Below are positions 37,097 to 48,788 of a DNA stretch of 64,000 bases, in pieces (position 1 is the first letter of the stretch; each line of letters begins with the position of its first letter). Under the pieces are notes generated by a model that saw only the letters and a list, made by a program, of their open reading frames with translations, did not search any database and was not told the origin of the DNA. The translations under genes and the position numbers were made by a program. The DNA lies in assembly GCF_900141995.1 (NCBI RefSeq), contig NZ_FQZA01000014.1, forward strand, positions 19,594 through 83,593, written 5' to 3'. The DNA is from Palleronia salina. GTDB taxonomy: Bacteria; Pseudomonadota; Alphaproteobacteria; Rhodobacterales; Rhodobacteraceae.

Positions 37097-38272
37097 CTAT
37101 CCTCCCTCATGTCCAGGTGCGGCGCGATGTTGCGCCTGCGGATCGGGCAGCGCCCGGGCGCTGCCCGTTTTGCCGTCGATCACGATCAAGTCGTCCAGCG
37201 CGGCGCCGATCAGCCGCCCGGCGTGTCCCGGCGCGCGCAGCAGGCCCGCGGGCCGCGATGTCGCCATGGCCAGAGCCTCGGACAAATCCGCGCCGCCCGC
37301 GCTCTGCATGACCGCGACCGCGCGCGCCATGTCCAGGTCGGCCCCCGCCAGCGTGCCGTCCTCCAGCCGCAGACAGCCATCGGCGCGCAGCACCCGGCGC
37401 GCGCCCAGCCGGAAATCGGTGGCATCGGTGCCCGCCGGCGCCATGGCGTCGGTGACCAGGAACAGGCCCCCCGGCGCCGCCTTGGCGGCGCGGGCGACCC
37501 GCAGGCTCGCGGGATGGACGTGGTGGCCGTCGGCGATGATCCCGGCCGAGACGCGCCCGTCATCGAGCGCCGCACCCACCAACCCCGGGGCGCGGTTGGC
37601 CATCTGGCTCATGGCGTTGAACAGATGCGTCACGCAGCGCGCGCCCGCGTCGATGGCCGCGCGGGCGCTCTCATAGGTGCAATCGCCATGGCCGAGCGAG
37701 ACGAGGATTCCCGCCTGCGCCAGCCGCGCGATCCGGTCGGGCGCGACGGCATCGGGGGCCAGCGTCACCTTCAGGTTCGGCAGTCGCCGCGCGGCGTCCA
37801 GCAGCACCGCCTCGTCCGCGTCCTCCATGGGGCGGATCAGGCGCGGGTCATGGGCACCGTGGCGCGAGGGGTCCAGGTGCGGCCCCTCCAGGTGCAGGCC
37901 CAGCACGCCCGGAACCTGCGCCGCGATGGCCGCCGCCACGGCGTCGATGGCCGCGCGCGTGGCGGCGGGCGTGTCGGTGATGAGCGTCGGCAGCAGCGCG
38001 CGGGTGCCCATGGCGCGGTGCGCCGCCGCGATACGCCGGACATCTTCGACCGTCGCACCGGCCCCCAGCATCACGCCGCCGCCGCCATTGACCTGCAGAT
38101 CGACGAAACCGGGCGACAGGACCCCCTCCAGCGCCAGGCGCGGCACATCCGGCGGAATCTCGGTCAGGGCAACCACGGCCTCGGGCCGCGCGTCGTCCAC
38201 CAGCACCGCGGCGTCCGGGTGCAATCTCGTGCCATCGAAGATCGCGGCGGCGGTCAGGGCCAGCCGGCTCAT
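37097..38272 (-). CDS. nagA: N-acetylglucosamine-6-phosphate deacetylase
   Basis: 391 residues. Amidohydrolase fold with PGFVDLQVNGGGG (the E. coli-type variant in which the first HxH is QxN), HLEGPHLDP with the metal-binding Glu, LGHGDC and THLFNAMS with the metal histidines, and VTDAMAPAG with the catalytic Asp. It deacetylates GlcNAc-6-phosphate to glucosamine-6-phosphate. ATG 38272 overlaps the stop of the kinase gene (ATGA). A GlcN-6-P deaminase is not present in the window. Confidence 0.93.
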   Translation of the reverse strand: MSRLALTAAAIFDGTRLHPDAAVLVDDARPEAVVALTEIPPDVPRLALEGVLSPGFVDLQVNGGGGVMLGAGATVEDVRRIAAAHRAMGTRALLPTLITDTPAATRAAIDAVAAAIAAQVPGVLGLHLEGPHLDPSRHGAHDPRLIRPMEDADEAVLLDAARRLPNLKVTLAPDAVAPDRIARLAQAGILVSLGHGDCTYESARAAIDAGARCVTHLFNAMSQMANRAPGLVGAALDDGRVSAGIIADGHHVHPASLRVARAAKAAPGGLFLVTDAMAPAGTDATDFRLGARRVLRADGCLRLEDGTLAGADLDMARAVAVMQSAGGADLSEALAMATSRPAGLLRAPGHAGRLIGAALDDLIVIDGKTGSARALPDPQAQHRAAPGHEGG

Positions 38273-39141
38273 CGCGCCTGCGCCATGGCCAGCGACAGCG
38301 CCCCGTCCAGCGCAGAACCGCGCGGTGGTGCCAGGACCGCACGCAGGTCGTCGGCCAACCAGCCTGTGTAGTGCGGCCCGACCCCACCCGCGAGGCACAG
38401 GACACCGCCGCGAGGGATGCCGAACGCCCGCACGGCGCGGTCGATATAGTCCGCCCCGCGCCGCATCAGGTCGCAGGCGATGTCATCCTGCGCCCCGGCG
38501 GCGGTCACGACCAGCGGTGCCAGCGCGGCGTAGTCGGCGGGCGTGGCGCGCGCGGCGAAGGCGACGATGCCGCCCGGGTCGCCCCCCATGCGGGTCATCA
38601 ACTGCTCCCCCAGCTCCGAGCCAGGGCGCAGACCGTCATGCGCCAGCAGAGCCTCGGACAGGGCCGCCCGGCCAAGCCATGCGCCCGATGCCTGGTCCGA
38701 CACCTGGAGGCCGTAGCCGCCGATGAACCGCGCCTTTCGCCCGTCCCACCGCGCCGCGATGGTGCCGGTGCCCAGCCCGATCAGCACGCCGCGCGTGTCG
38801 CCCAAGGCGCCCGCCACGAAGGTGCGGCGGTCGTCGCTAACCCGCGCGCGAAACGGCAGGTCGGCCGCGACCTGCCGGGCCATGGGCAGATCCATGATAC
38901 CGGCGAGCCCCACATGGGCGGTGGTGCTGGCCAGAACGTCACGCTCCAGCCCAGCGGCGCTCACGGCCTGGTACACGGCATCGGCGGCGTGGAGCGTCGC
39001 GAGAACCAGGTCGGTGGTGGCGTTCGCGGGACCTGCATCGCCCCGCCCGAGCACGTGGCCCATCGCGTCGGCGATCACGGCGCGGCACCCCGATCCGCCG
39101 CCGTCGACCCCCACGAAATAGCTTGGCGTGTCGTCATCCAT
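38269..39141 (-). CDS. BadF/BadG-type ATPase, N-acetylglucosamine kinase-like
   Basis: 290 residues of the ASKHA fold: phosphate-1 motif GVDGGGSGCRAVI, phosphate-2 region IGLGTGTIAA, and the adenosine-binding CLAGGVGPHY. This branch contains N-acetylglucosamine and glucosamine kinases. Its overlap with nagA supports the role of phosphorylating GlcNAc or a related aminosugar before deacetylation. No transporter or deaminase for that sugar lies beside it. Confidence 0.85.
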   Translation of the reverse strand: MDDDTPSYFVGVDGGGSGCRAVIADAMGHVLGRGDAGPANATTDLVLATLHAADAVYQAVSAAGLERDVLASTTAHVGLAGIMDLPMARQVAADLPFRARVSDDRRTFVAGALGDTRGVLIGLGTGTIAARWDGRKARFIGGYGLQVSDQASGAWLGRAALSEALLAHDGLRPGSELGEQLMTRMGGDPGGIVAFAARATPADYAALAPLVVTAAGAQDDIACDLMRRGADYIDRAVRAFGIPRGGVLCLAGGVGPHYTGWLADDLRAVLAPPRGSALDGALSLAMAQAR

Positions 39142-39258
39142 GACACGCTTCTAAGCCGGGCGCGCGGCCGCCGAAAGCCCCGGTCGCACACGCTCTGGCC
39201 CCGCGTGATCCCTGCGTCTAGGATCACGCCGACCATCGCCGCGAGGAAAGCCACCGCC

Positions 39259-40092
39259 ATGCCAGCCCCCTGCATCATCTGCGTCGCGATCACCGGCAGC
39301 GTGCCGCAGAAATCCGACAATCCCGCCGTGCCGATCACGGTGACGGAGCAGATCGAGTCGACCCACGCCGCGTTCGAGGCGGGCGCCGCGATCTGCCACG
39401 CCCATGTGCGCGAGGATGACGGCACGCCGACCTCGGACCCCGACCGCTTCGCCGCGCTGAAGGAGGGGGTCGAGAAACATTGCCCCGGCATGATCGTGCA
39501 GCTTTCCACCGGCGGACGGTCCGGCGCGGGACAGGCGCGCGGCGGCATGCTGCCGCTGGCGCCCGACATGGCGTCGCTGTCGGTGGGATCGAACAATTTC
39601 CCCACCCGGGTCTACGAGAACCCGCCCGACCTTGTGGACTGGCTGGCGGCGGAAATGTTGAAGTATGACGTGAAGCCCGAGATCGAAGCCTTTGACCTGT
39701 CGCATATTTTTCAGGCGCAGAAGATGGCCGGCGACGGGCGCCTGGCCGACCCGCCCTACGTGCAGTTCGTCATGGGCGTGAAGAATGCCATGCCTGCGGA
39801 CCGCGAGGTGTTCGATTTCTACGTCGCCACCACGCGGCGCCTGTTCGGCCCCGAGGCGCCGTGGTGCGCGGCGGGCGTCGGGCGCAACCAGGCGGTGGTG
39901 AACGACTGGGCCATCGCCGCCGGGGGCCACGCGCGCACCGGGCTCGAAGACAATATCCGCCTGGATGCACAGACCCTGGCGCCATCGAACGCGGCCCTCG
40001 TCGCGCGCACCGCCGAGATCTGCGCGCGGCACGACCGGCCCGTCGCCACCCCGGCCGAGGCGCGCGCGATCCTGGGCCTGCGCCCCGCCTGA
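39259..40092 (+). CDS. Beta-keto acid cleavage enzyme (BKACE, DUF849)
   Basis: 277 residues. The zinc-binding HxH is in AICHAHVRED; the downstream LSTGGRSG, FPTRVYENPP and AGVGRNQ segments match BKACE, whose members condense a beta-keto acid with acetyl-CoA (for example 3-keto-5-aminohexanoate or dehydrocarnitine cleavage). Which acid is used cannot be read here. The thioesterase at 3983-5032 has a relict carnitine-dehydrogenase half, but the 34-kb distance gives no operon evidence. ATG 39259 is the first good start. Confidence 0.88.
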   Translation: MPAPCIICVAITGSVPQKSDNPAVPITVTEQIESTHAAFEAGAAICHAHVREDDGTPTSDPDRFAALKEGVEKHCPGMIVQLSTGGRSGAGQARGGMLPLAPDMASLSVGSNNFPTRVYENPPDLVDWLAAEMLKYDVKPEIEAFDLSHIFQAQKMAGDGRLADPPYVQFVMGVKNAMPADREVFDFYVATTRRLFGPEAPWCAAGVGRNQAVVNDWAIAAGGHARTGLEDNIRLDAQTLAPSNAALVARTAEICARHDRPVATPAEARAILGLRPA

Positions 40093-40254
40093 GCGGCCCC
40101 AAACCAGGAAATTGCCACGGATGCGTGGCCTTACCCCGCTTCGACCGCTACAACATCGGGTGCGGCAGGTCTTTGCCGCGCGCAATTTACCCGCGCAGGC
40201 GGTGCCCCGCGCCTACCCGGACCGGCCCCCGCGCGCACCAGAAGGAGGAGCCTC

Positions 40255-41193
40255 ATGACCAGCGTTCTCGACCAGCTGCGCGAGATGACGACCGTCGTCG
40301 CCGATACCGGCGAGGTGGCGGCCGTCAAGAAATACAAGCCCGTCGACTGCACCACCAACCCGTCCCTGGTGCTGGCCGCGATCAACGACGAAGCGTCGGA
40401 AGACCTGATCGCGCGCGAGATCCAGACCGGCCGGACCAAGGGCATGTCGGCCGAGGAAATCACGGCCACCCTGACCGTGGCCGTGGGCGCCGAACTGACC
40501 AAGATCGTGCCCGGCCGCGTCTCGACCGAGGTGGATGCGCGGCTGTCCTTCGACACCGACGCCTCGGTCGCCCGCGCGCGCGAGATCATCGCCGACTACG
40601 AACACCGCGGGGTCGAGAAGGACCGCATCCTGATCAAGCTCGCCTCGACCTGGGAAGGTATCCGCGCGGCCGAGATCCTTCAGAAGGACGGCATCGACTG
40701 CAACCTGACACTGCTGTTCTCGATGGCGCAGGCCGTGGCCTGTGCCGACGCCAAGGCATTCCTGATCTCGCCTTTCGTGGGCCGCATCACGGACTGGTAC
40801 AAAAAGGCCGAGGGCAAGGACAGCTACGCCCCCGACGAGGATCCCGGCGTGAAATCGGTGCGCGACATCTACGACTACTACAAGTCGAACGGGATCGAGA
40901 CGGTCGTCATGGGCGCCTCGTTCCGCAACACCGACCAGATCAAGGCGCTGGCGGGCTGCGACAACCTGACGATCTCGCCCAAGCTGCTGGACGAGATGGC
41001 GAACGAGGACGCGCCGCTGGAACGCAAGCTGTCGCCCGACGCGGCCAGCGGCGTCGCGCCGATCAAGATGGACGAATCCACCTTCCGCTGGCGGATGAAC
41101 GCCGATGCCATGGCGACCGAGAAGCTGGCCGAGGGTATCCGCAATTTCGACAAGGACCACCAGAAGCTGATCGAGCTGGTGGCCAGCAAGTAG
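40255..41193 (+). CDS. tal: Transaldolase (TalB type)
   Basis: 312 residues, the classical long form. The Schiff-base lysine is Lys128 in [20 protein letters not shown] and the [12 protein letters not shown] strand are typical. It transfers dihydroxyacetone units between sugar phosphates in the pentose phosphate pathway. An AGGAGG site precedes the ATG. Followed by a strong terminator, so probably a single-gene transcript. Confidence 0.96.
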   Translation: MTSVLDQLREMTTVVADTGEVAAVKKYKPVDCTTNPSLVLAAINDEASEDLIAREIQTGRTKGMSAEEITATLTVAVGAELTKIVPGRVSTEVDARLSFDTDASVARAREIIADYEHRGVEKDRILIKLASTWEGIRAAEILQKDGIDCNLTLLFSMAQAVACADAKAFLISPFVGRITDWYKKAEGKDSYAPDEDPGVKSVRDIYDYYKSNGIETVVMGASFRNTDQIKALAGCDNLTISPKLLDEMANEDAPLERKLSPDAASGVAPIKMDESTFRWRMNADAMATEKLAEGIRNFDKDHQKLIELVASK

Positions 41194-41214
41194 ACGACGA
41201 CACCTGGACGACAG

Positions 41215-41244
41215 AAGGCCCGGCAGAGATGCCGGGCCTTTTTC
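41215..41244 (+). terminator. Rho-independent terminator of tal
   Basis: Perfect 11-bp stem AAGGCCCGGCA with its complement, GAGA tetraloop, then TTTTTC. Starts 21 bp after the tal stop. Confidence 0.92.
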
Positions 41245-41260
41245 GTTCGGGCGGTCGCCG

Positions 41261-41296
41261 AAAAGAAGAAGGGCGCGCACCCTGCGATGCGCGCCC
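41261..41296 (-). terminator. Rho-independent terminator of the glycerol transporter operon
   Basis: Read leftward: stem GGGCGCGCA/TGCGCGCCC (9 bp, 41271-41279 with 41288-41296), then TTCTTCTTTT. It lies 25 bp beyond the glpV stop. Confidence 0.85.
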
Positions 41297-41320
41297 CGAA
41301 GGTCTCTCAGATGGGAGAGA

Positions 41321-43042
<1,722 letters not shown>

Positions 43043-43087
43043 TTCATCCTCCCTTTCGGATTTTATCGTTCTTTCGGTGGTAACGCG

Positions 43088-43510
43088 TCACGCGTAGCGG
43101 AAGATGCCGCCCGCGATGACAAGACTGACGACAAGCGCCAGGTACTGGGGCCCGATTTCCAGGCCCAGCCATGCGAGGTTCAGGAAACCCGCAATCAGAA
43201 GCGAGATGAACAACCTGTCCCCCCGCGTAGTCTCGATCCCCAGAATGCCGCGCTTGGGCGTCTCGGGGAAACGGATGGCCAGGATCGAGAAGGCGATCAG
43301 GATGCCCGCCACGACCCAGAAGAACGTCGCCGTGGGGAACACCCAGGCCATCCAGCCGCCGGGATTGAGCGACTCGGTCCACAGGATCTCGCCCTCGTCG
43401 CGGGGGATCTGGAAGAAGACGTAGATCCCCACCAGCACCCACGGCACGATCATGGCCGCGAAGGCGATGTTCTGCTTGCGCGTCAGGTCGGATTTGGCTG
43501 TTTCGCTCAT
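43088..43510 (-). CDS. glpU: DUF2160 membrane protein of the glycerol transporter
   Basis: 140 residues with four hydrophobic segments (IAFAAMIVPWVLVGIYVFF, WVVAGILIAFSILAI, LFISLLIAGFLNLAWLG, YLALVVSLVIAGGIF). A conserved small membrane protein found only with this type of glycerol ABC transporter, where it is called GlpU; its mechanistic role is not known. ATG 43510 is set by the hydrophilic N-terminus MSETAKSDLTRK. It lies 43 bp after glpQ and 45 bp before glpV. Confidence 0.85.
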   Translation of the reverse strand: MSETAKSDLTRKQNIAFAAMIVPWVLVGIYVFFQIPRDEGEILWTESLNPGGWMAWVFPTATFFWVVAGILIAFSILAIRFPETPKRGILGIETTRGDRLFISLLIAGFLNLAWLGLEIGPQYLALVVSLVIAGGIFRYA

Positions 43511-43553
43511 GCCAGGCCTCGCCGGATCTGAATGTTTCGGGTCCGCGCGCTCA

Positions 43554-44446
43554 TCACACCCGTCCCAGGGCAAAGCCCTTGGCGATGTAGTTGCGCACGA
43601 AGAAGATCACCAAGGCGCCGGGCACGATGGTCAGCGCGCCTGCCGCCGCCAGCACGCCCCAGTCGACGCCCGCGGCCCCCACGGTGCGGGTCATCGTGGC
43701 GGCGATGGGCTTCGCATCGACCGAGGTCAGCGTGCGGCTGAGCAGCAGCTCGACCCAGCTGAACATGAAGCAGAAGAAGGCGGTCACGCCGATGCCGGAC
43801 GCGATCAGCGGCATGAAGATCTTCACGAAGAAGCCGCCGAAGGAATAGCCGTCGATATAGGCGGTCTCGTCGATCTCCTTGGGTACGCCGCGCATGAACC
43901 CTTCGAGAATCCAGACCGCCAGCGGCACGTTGAACAGGCAGTGCGCCAGCGCCACGGCGATATGGGTATCGAACAGTCCGACCGAGCTGTAGAGCTGGAA
44001 GAACGGCAGCGCGAAGACCGCGGGCGGCGCCATGCGGTTGGTGAGCAGCCAGAAAAACAGGTGCTTGTCGCCCATGAAGTTGTAGCGCGAGAAGGCATAG
44101 GCCGCCGGCAGCGCCACGGTGATCGAGATCACCGTGTTCATCACCACGTAGATCAGCGAATTGACGTAGCCCATGTACCAGGTCGGGTCCGTCAGGATCG
44201 TCTCGTAATTGGCCAGCGTCAGGTTCTGCGGCCAGAGCGAGAAGCCGCCGAGGATCTCGGAATTGGTCTTCAGGCTCATGTTCAGCAGCCAGTAGATCGG
44301 CAGCATCAGGAACAGCAGATACAGCACGAGAACGACGGTCGATCCGTTCAGCCGCGACGACGACTTGGCCTTCGCGTTGGCGTCCCGCGCGGTCACGTCG
44401 CCGGGCAGGTGGTCGGCGGCCCCGGGGGCGGTGGCGGTCTGATCGC

Positions 44447-44450
<4 letters not shown>
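43554..44450 (-). CDS. glpQ: Glycerol ABC transporter permease
   Basis: 298 residues, MalG-type permease. Six hydrophobic helices and the EAA loop (EGFMRGVPKEIDETAYIDGYS), then FFVKIFMPLIASGIGVTAFF. The N-terminus is hydrophilic. It starts at the ATGA overlap with the other permease gene and forms the pore with it. Confidence 0.9.
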
Positions 44451-45315
<865 letters not shown>

Positions 45316-45316
<1 letters not shown>

Positions 45317-46425
45317 CAGGCGGCGTCCTTGGTGTTTTGTTCAAGCGGCGGCTCGCCATCCGCGGGCGGCACGCGCCAGTCGTTCTCGTAGACGTTCACG
45401 CCGCCCTCGACGAATTGCACGTGGGTGCCGCCCGACGGGATCTGGGCGCCCTCGCCCGCGACGGCGGCCACTTCCTGCCCGCCCAGGTCCAGCCGGACGA
45501 TCTTGTGGCGGCCCACGTCCTCGACGCGCTTGACCCTGGCCGGAAGACCGTGATCGCCCAGGCGGATATTCTCGGGGCGCACGCCGATCTTGGTGCTGCC
45601 GCCGTTCAGCTTGTAACCCGTCTTGAGGTCGAACCGCGTGCCGGCGATCTGCGCCTTGCTGCCGTCGATGCGCGCGTCGAAGACGTTCATGCCGGGCGAG
45701 CCGATGAAGTAGCCCACGAAGGTGTGCGCCGGACGCTCGAACAGCTCGACCGGGGTGCCCATCTGCACCACGCGGCCGTCATACATGACCACGACCTTGT
45801 CGGCGAAGGTCAGCGCCTCGGTCTGGTCGTGGGTGACGTAGATCATGGTGTGGCCGAAATCGCGGTGCAGCTTCTTCAGCTGAGTCCGAAGCTCCCACTT
45901 CATGTGGGGGTCGATGACGGTCAGCGGCTCGTCGAACAGAAGGGCGTTCACGTCGTCGCGCACCATCCCCCGGCCCAGGCTGATCTTCTGCTTGGCGTCC
46001 GCGGTCAGGCCGGCGGCGCGGCGGTCCAGCACGTCGGTCATGCCGATCATGTCGCCCACGCGGCTGACCCGATCCTGCACCTCGGACGCGGGAAGGCCGC
46101 GGTTTCGCAGGGGGAAAGCCAGGTTCTCGCGCACGGTCATGGTGTCGTAGACCACCGGGAACTGGAACACCTGCGCGATGTTGCGGTCGGCGGTGGGCAG
46201 GTCGGTCACGTCCTTGCCGTCGAACAGCACGCGGCCGTGGCTGGGGATCAGCAGCCCCGAGATGATGTTCAGAAGCGTCGACTTGCCGCAGCCCGACGGG
46301 CCCAGCAGGGCGTAGGCCTCGCCATCGTTCCAGTCGTGGTTCAGCTCCTGCAGCGCGAAATCCTCGGGCGATTGCGGCTCGTCCAGGTAGGTATGCGCCA
46401 GCGATTGCAAGGTGATCTTGGCCAT
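45316..46425 (-). CDS. glpT: Glycerol ABC transporter ATPase, degenerate signature
   Basis: 369 residues with an MsmK/MalK-like C-terminal domain. Walker A GPSGCGKS (42-49), Walker B ALLFDE (Glu166) and switch His199 (YVTHDQTEAL) are intact. The ABC signature reads LTADA (140-144) instead of LSGGQ. Paired with GlpS, which has the opposite defects, it should give one complete and one defective ATP site. ATG 46425 shares a base with the glpS stop. Confidence 0.9.
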
Positions 46426-47510
46426 CACGCGGCCTCCGAATAGGGGGCCGGCCGCACCAGGGCGCCCGACGTGTCGAACAGGTAGATGTGGCGCGGATGC
46501 AGGTGCACGGTGACCTTCTGGCCCGGCTCGAGCGTGTGCACGCCGTGCACCAGCCCCACCCAGTTGGCGCCGTGATGCTCCATGTGCAGGAACGTCTCGG
46601 AGCCGGTGATCTCGGTCACGCTGAGCGTGGCGTCGAAATCCATGCTGCCCTCGGAGCCGTGCAATTCCAGGTGGTTGGGGCGGAAACCAGCGGTGTAGGT
46701 GCCGTCGGCCACGTCTCCGCCCAGAACGCTGGCGGGCCGCTCGGTCCCGTCGCCCAGCTTGAGCGTGTCGCCCGTCTTCTCGATCTCGAGGAAGTTCATC
46801 GGCGGGTCCGAGAAGACGCGCGCGGTGGTGGTGTCGGCGGGGCGGCGATAGACCCGTGGCGTGGGGCCGAACTGGGTCACCTTTCCCTGCCACAGCGTCG
46901 CGCAATTGCCGCCGAGAAGCAGCGCCTCCTCCGGCTCGGTCGTGGCATAGACGAAGATGCTGCCCGACGCCTCGAAGATGCGCGGGATCTCGGCGCGCAG
47001 TTCCTCGCGCAGCTTGTAGTCGAGGTTCGCCAGCGGTTCGTCCAGCAGGACAAGACCCGCGTTCTTCACCAGCGCGCGCGCCAGCGCGCAGCGCTGCTGC
47101 TGTCCGCCCGAAAGCTCCAGCGGCCTGCGCTCGAGCTGGGGGGTCAGCTGCATGAGCTCCGCGGTCTCGCGCACGCGGCTGTCGATGGTGTCCTTGTCCA
47201 GCCCGCTCAGCCGCATGGGCGAGGCGATGTTGTCGTACACGCTCATGGTCGGGTAGTTGATGAACTGCTGGTAGACCATCGCGACCTTCCGGTCCTGCAC
47301 ACGCTCGTCCGTGACATCCTTGCCCTGCCAGTGCACGCGCCCCTGCGTGGGCTTGTCGAGACCGGCCATCAGTCGCATCAGCGACGTCTTGCCCGCCGAG
47401 GTCGGCCCCAGGAGCACGTTCATCGTCCCGGGCTCGAGCGTCAGGTCGGTGGGGTAGATATGGGTCTTGCCCCCGACGACCTTGGACACGTTTTCAAGCT
47501 GCAGCGTCAT
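46425..47510 (-). CDS. glpS: Glycerol ABC transporter ATPase, no switch histidine
   Basis: 361 residues. Walker A GPTSAGKT (35-42), signature LSGGQ (133-137) and Walker B with Glu158 are canonical. At the H-loop, YATTEPEEAL replaces YVTHDQxEAL, so the switch histidine is Thr191. The C-terminal regulatory domain ends HLHPRHIYLFD. It is the first gene of the leftward glycerol operon, with a 327-bp gap to the divergent glpR-like gene. ATG 47510 fits ATPase family starts. Confidence 0.9.
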   Translation of the reverse strand: MTLQLENVSKVVGGKTHIYPTDLTLEPGTMNVLLGPTSAGKTSLMRLMAGLDKPTQGRVHWQGKDVTDERVQDRKVAMVYQQFINYPTMSVYDNIASPMRLSGLDKDTIDSRVRETAELMQLTPQLERRPLELSGGQQQRCALARALVKNAGLVLLDEPLANLDYKLREELRAEIPRIFEASGSIFVYATTEPEEALLLGGNCATLWQGKVTQFGPTPRVYRRPADTTTARVFSDPPMNFLEIEKTGDTLKLGDGTERPASVLGGDVADGTYTAGFRPNHLELHGSEGSMDFDATLSVTEITGSETFLHMEHHGANWVGLVHGVHTLEPGQKVTVHLHPRHIYLFDTSGALVRPAPYSEAA

Positions 47511-47837
47511 CCGCTTCCGTCCCCCCCTGGTGCTGCGTTGGCCGCGGCAATTATGGCCCGAGTCCACGCGCGAGTGATGATAGCGCGGGTCGCCCCCTTG
47601 GTGACAAGCCCGAAGACCTGGCGGGGTGGCCATTGTTCGATTTGCGCAAACCGTAGAGAAGCCCGTCGGATTCGCAAGCCGGTATTTTCGTTTTCTTTCC
47701 TTTTCCCCAAGGTCAGGCGCGCATATCCCCCCAATTTTTTCGCCGCTTGATGCCGTGTCCGGCAGTGCGAGCATCATCGGCGTTGCCAAAACGCGCGAAT
47801 CTGACAAAACTCGAAGAAAAGCGAAAAGGGCCCGCGC
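47511..47837. promoter_or_regulatory. Divergent glpS / glpR control region
   Basis: 327 bp without a gene. TTTTCGTTTTCTTTCC on the plus strand (47685-47700) is repeated in inverse orientation at 47811-47829 (complement reads TTTTCGCTTTTCTTCG). A/T-rich TTTCG repeats are typical DeoR/GlpR operators, and the second copy is directly before the glpR-like start, as for autoregulation. TTGTTCGATTT at 47634-47644 resembles a half site of E. coli GlpR. Confidence 0.45.
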
Positions 47838-48614
47838 ATGTCGCAGACGATCCGGCACCCCGAGATTATCGAGATCGCGCGGCGCGATGGCAAGGTCACC
47901 GTCGACGGCCTGGCCTGCCATTTCGGTGTGACCTTGCAGACCATCCGGCGCGACCTGGCGGACCTGGCCGATGCGGGCCGGCTCGAGCGGGTGCATGGCG
48001 GCGCGGTCCTGCCGTCCGGCACGACGAATATCGGCTACGAGGACCGCCGCGCCCTGAACGCCGAGGCCAAGGCCGCTATCGGTGCGGCCTGTGCGGCCGC
48101 GATTCCCAACGACTCGTCGGTCTTCCTGAACATCGGCACCTCGCCCGAGGCGGTGGCGCGGCGGATGCTGGGCCATCGCGGCAACCTGGTCGTCACCAAC
48201 AACATGAACGTGGCCACAATACTGGCCGACAACCCCGACTGCGAGATGGTCGTGACCGGCGGCAGCCTGCGCCGGTCCGATGGCGGCCTGATCGGCGACA
48301 TCACGACGGAAACCATCCGCCGGTTCAAGTTCGACATCGCCGTGATCGGCTGCTCGGCGCTGGACGATACCGGGGACCTGCTGGATTTCGACATGCGCGA
48401 GGTGGGCGTCACCCGCGTGATCCTGCAGCAGTCGCGGCGGGTCTTCCTGGTGACCGACCACTCCAAGCTGTCGCGAAAGGCGCCGGTTCGCGTGGCGCAG
48501 CTGGACGATCTGGACTGCGTTTTCACCGACCGCCCCCTGCCCGACCACCTGCGCGCGCGCTGTGCCGAACGCGGCGTCCAGGTCACGGTCAGCGATGTGA
48601 CGCAGGACCCGTGA
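47838..48614 (+). CDS. glpR: DeoR family regulator, GlpR-like
   Basis: 258 residues. DeoR helix-turn-helix IIEIARRDGKVTVDGLACHFGVTLQTIRRDLADLADAGRLERVHGGA, split here by the usual conserved VHGGA. The C-terminal sugar-phosphate-isomerase-like domain has LNIGTSPEAVAR, VTNNMNVATIL, VTGGSLRRSDGGLIGD and VTDHSKLSRKAPV. GlpR proteins are released by glycerol-3-phosphate; the divergent glycerol transporter operon is the likely target. No glpK or glpD lies in the window. Confidence 0.9.
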   Translation: MSQTIRHPEIIEIARRDGKVTVDGLACHFGVTLQTIRRDLADLADAGRLERVHGGAVLPSGTTNIGYEDRRALNAEAKAAIGAACAAAIPNDSSVFLNIGTSPEAVARRMLGHRGNLVVTNNMNVATILADNPDCEMVVTGGSLRRSDGGLIGDITTETIRRFKFDIAVIGCSALDDTGDLLDFDMREVGVTRVILQQSRRVFLVTDHSKLSRKAPVRVAQLDDLDCVFTDRPLPDHLRARCAERGVQVTVSDVTQDP

Positions 48615-48788
48615 TCGCGGCGCGCCGATCGGGTTGGGCCTGATCTCACGCGCTGCCGGATTCGTGGGCGACAATGGCGGGGCAACCCCGGAGACCGGCA
48701 GATCACCGCGCAGCCCCCCGCGTCAAATTGCCGATCTCACCCACCCGTGTCTTGTTATTTCAGCGGCTTTACTACCTTAAACTGTTGA

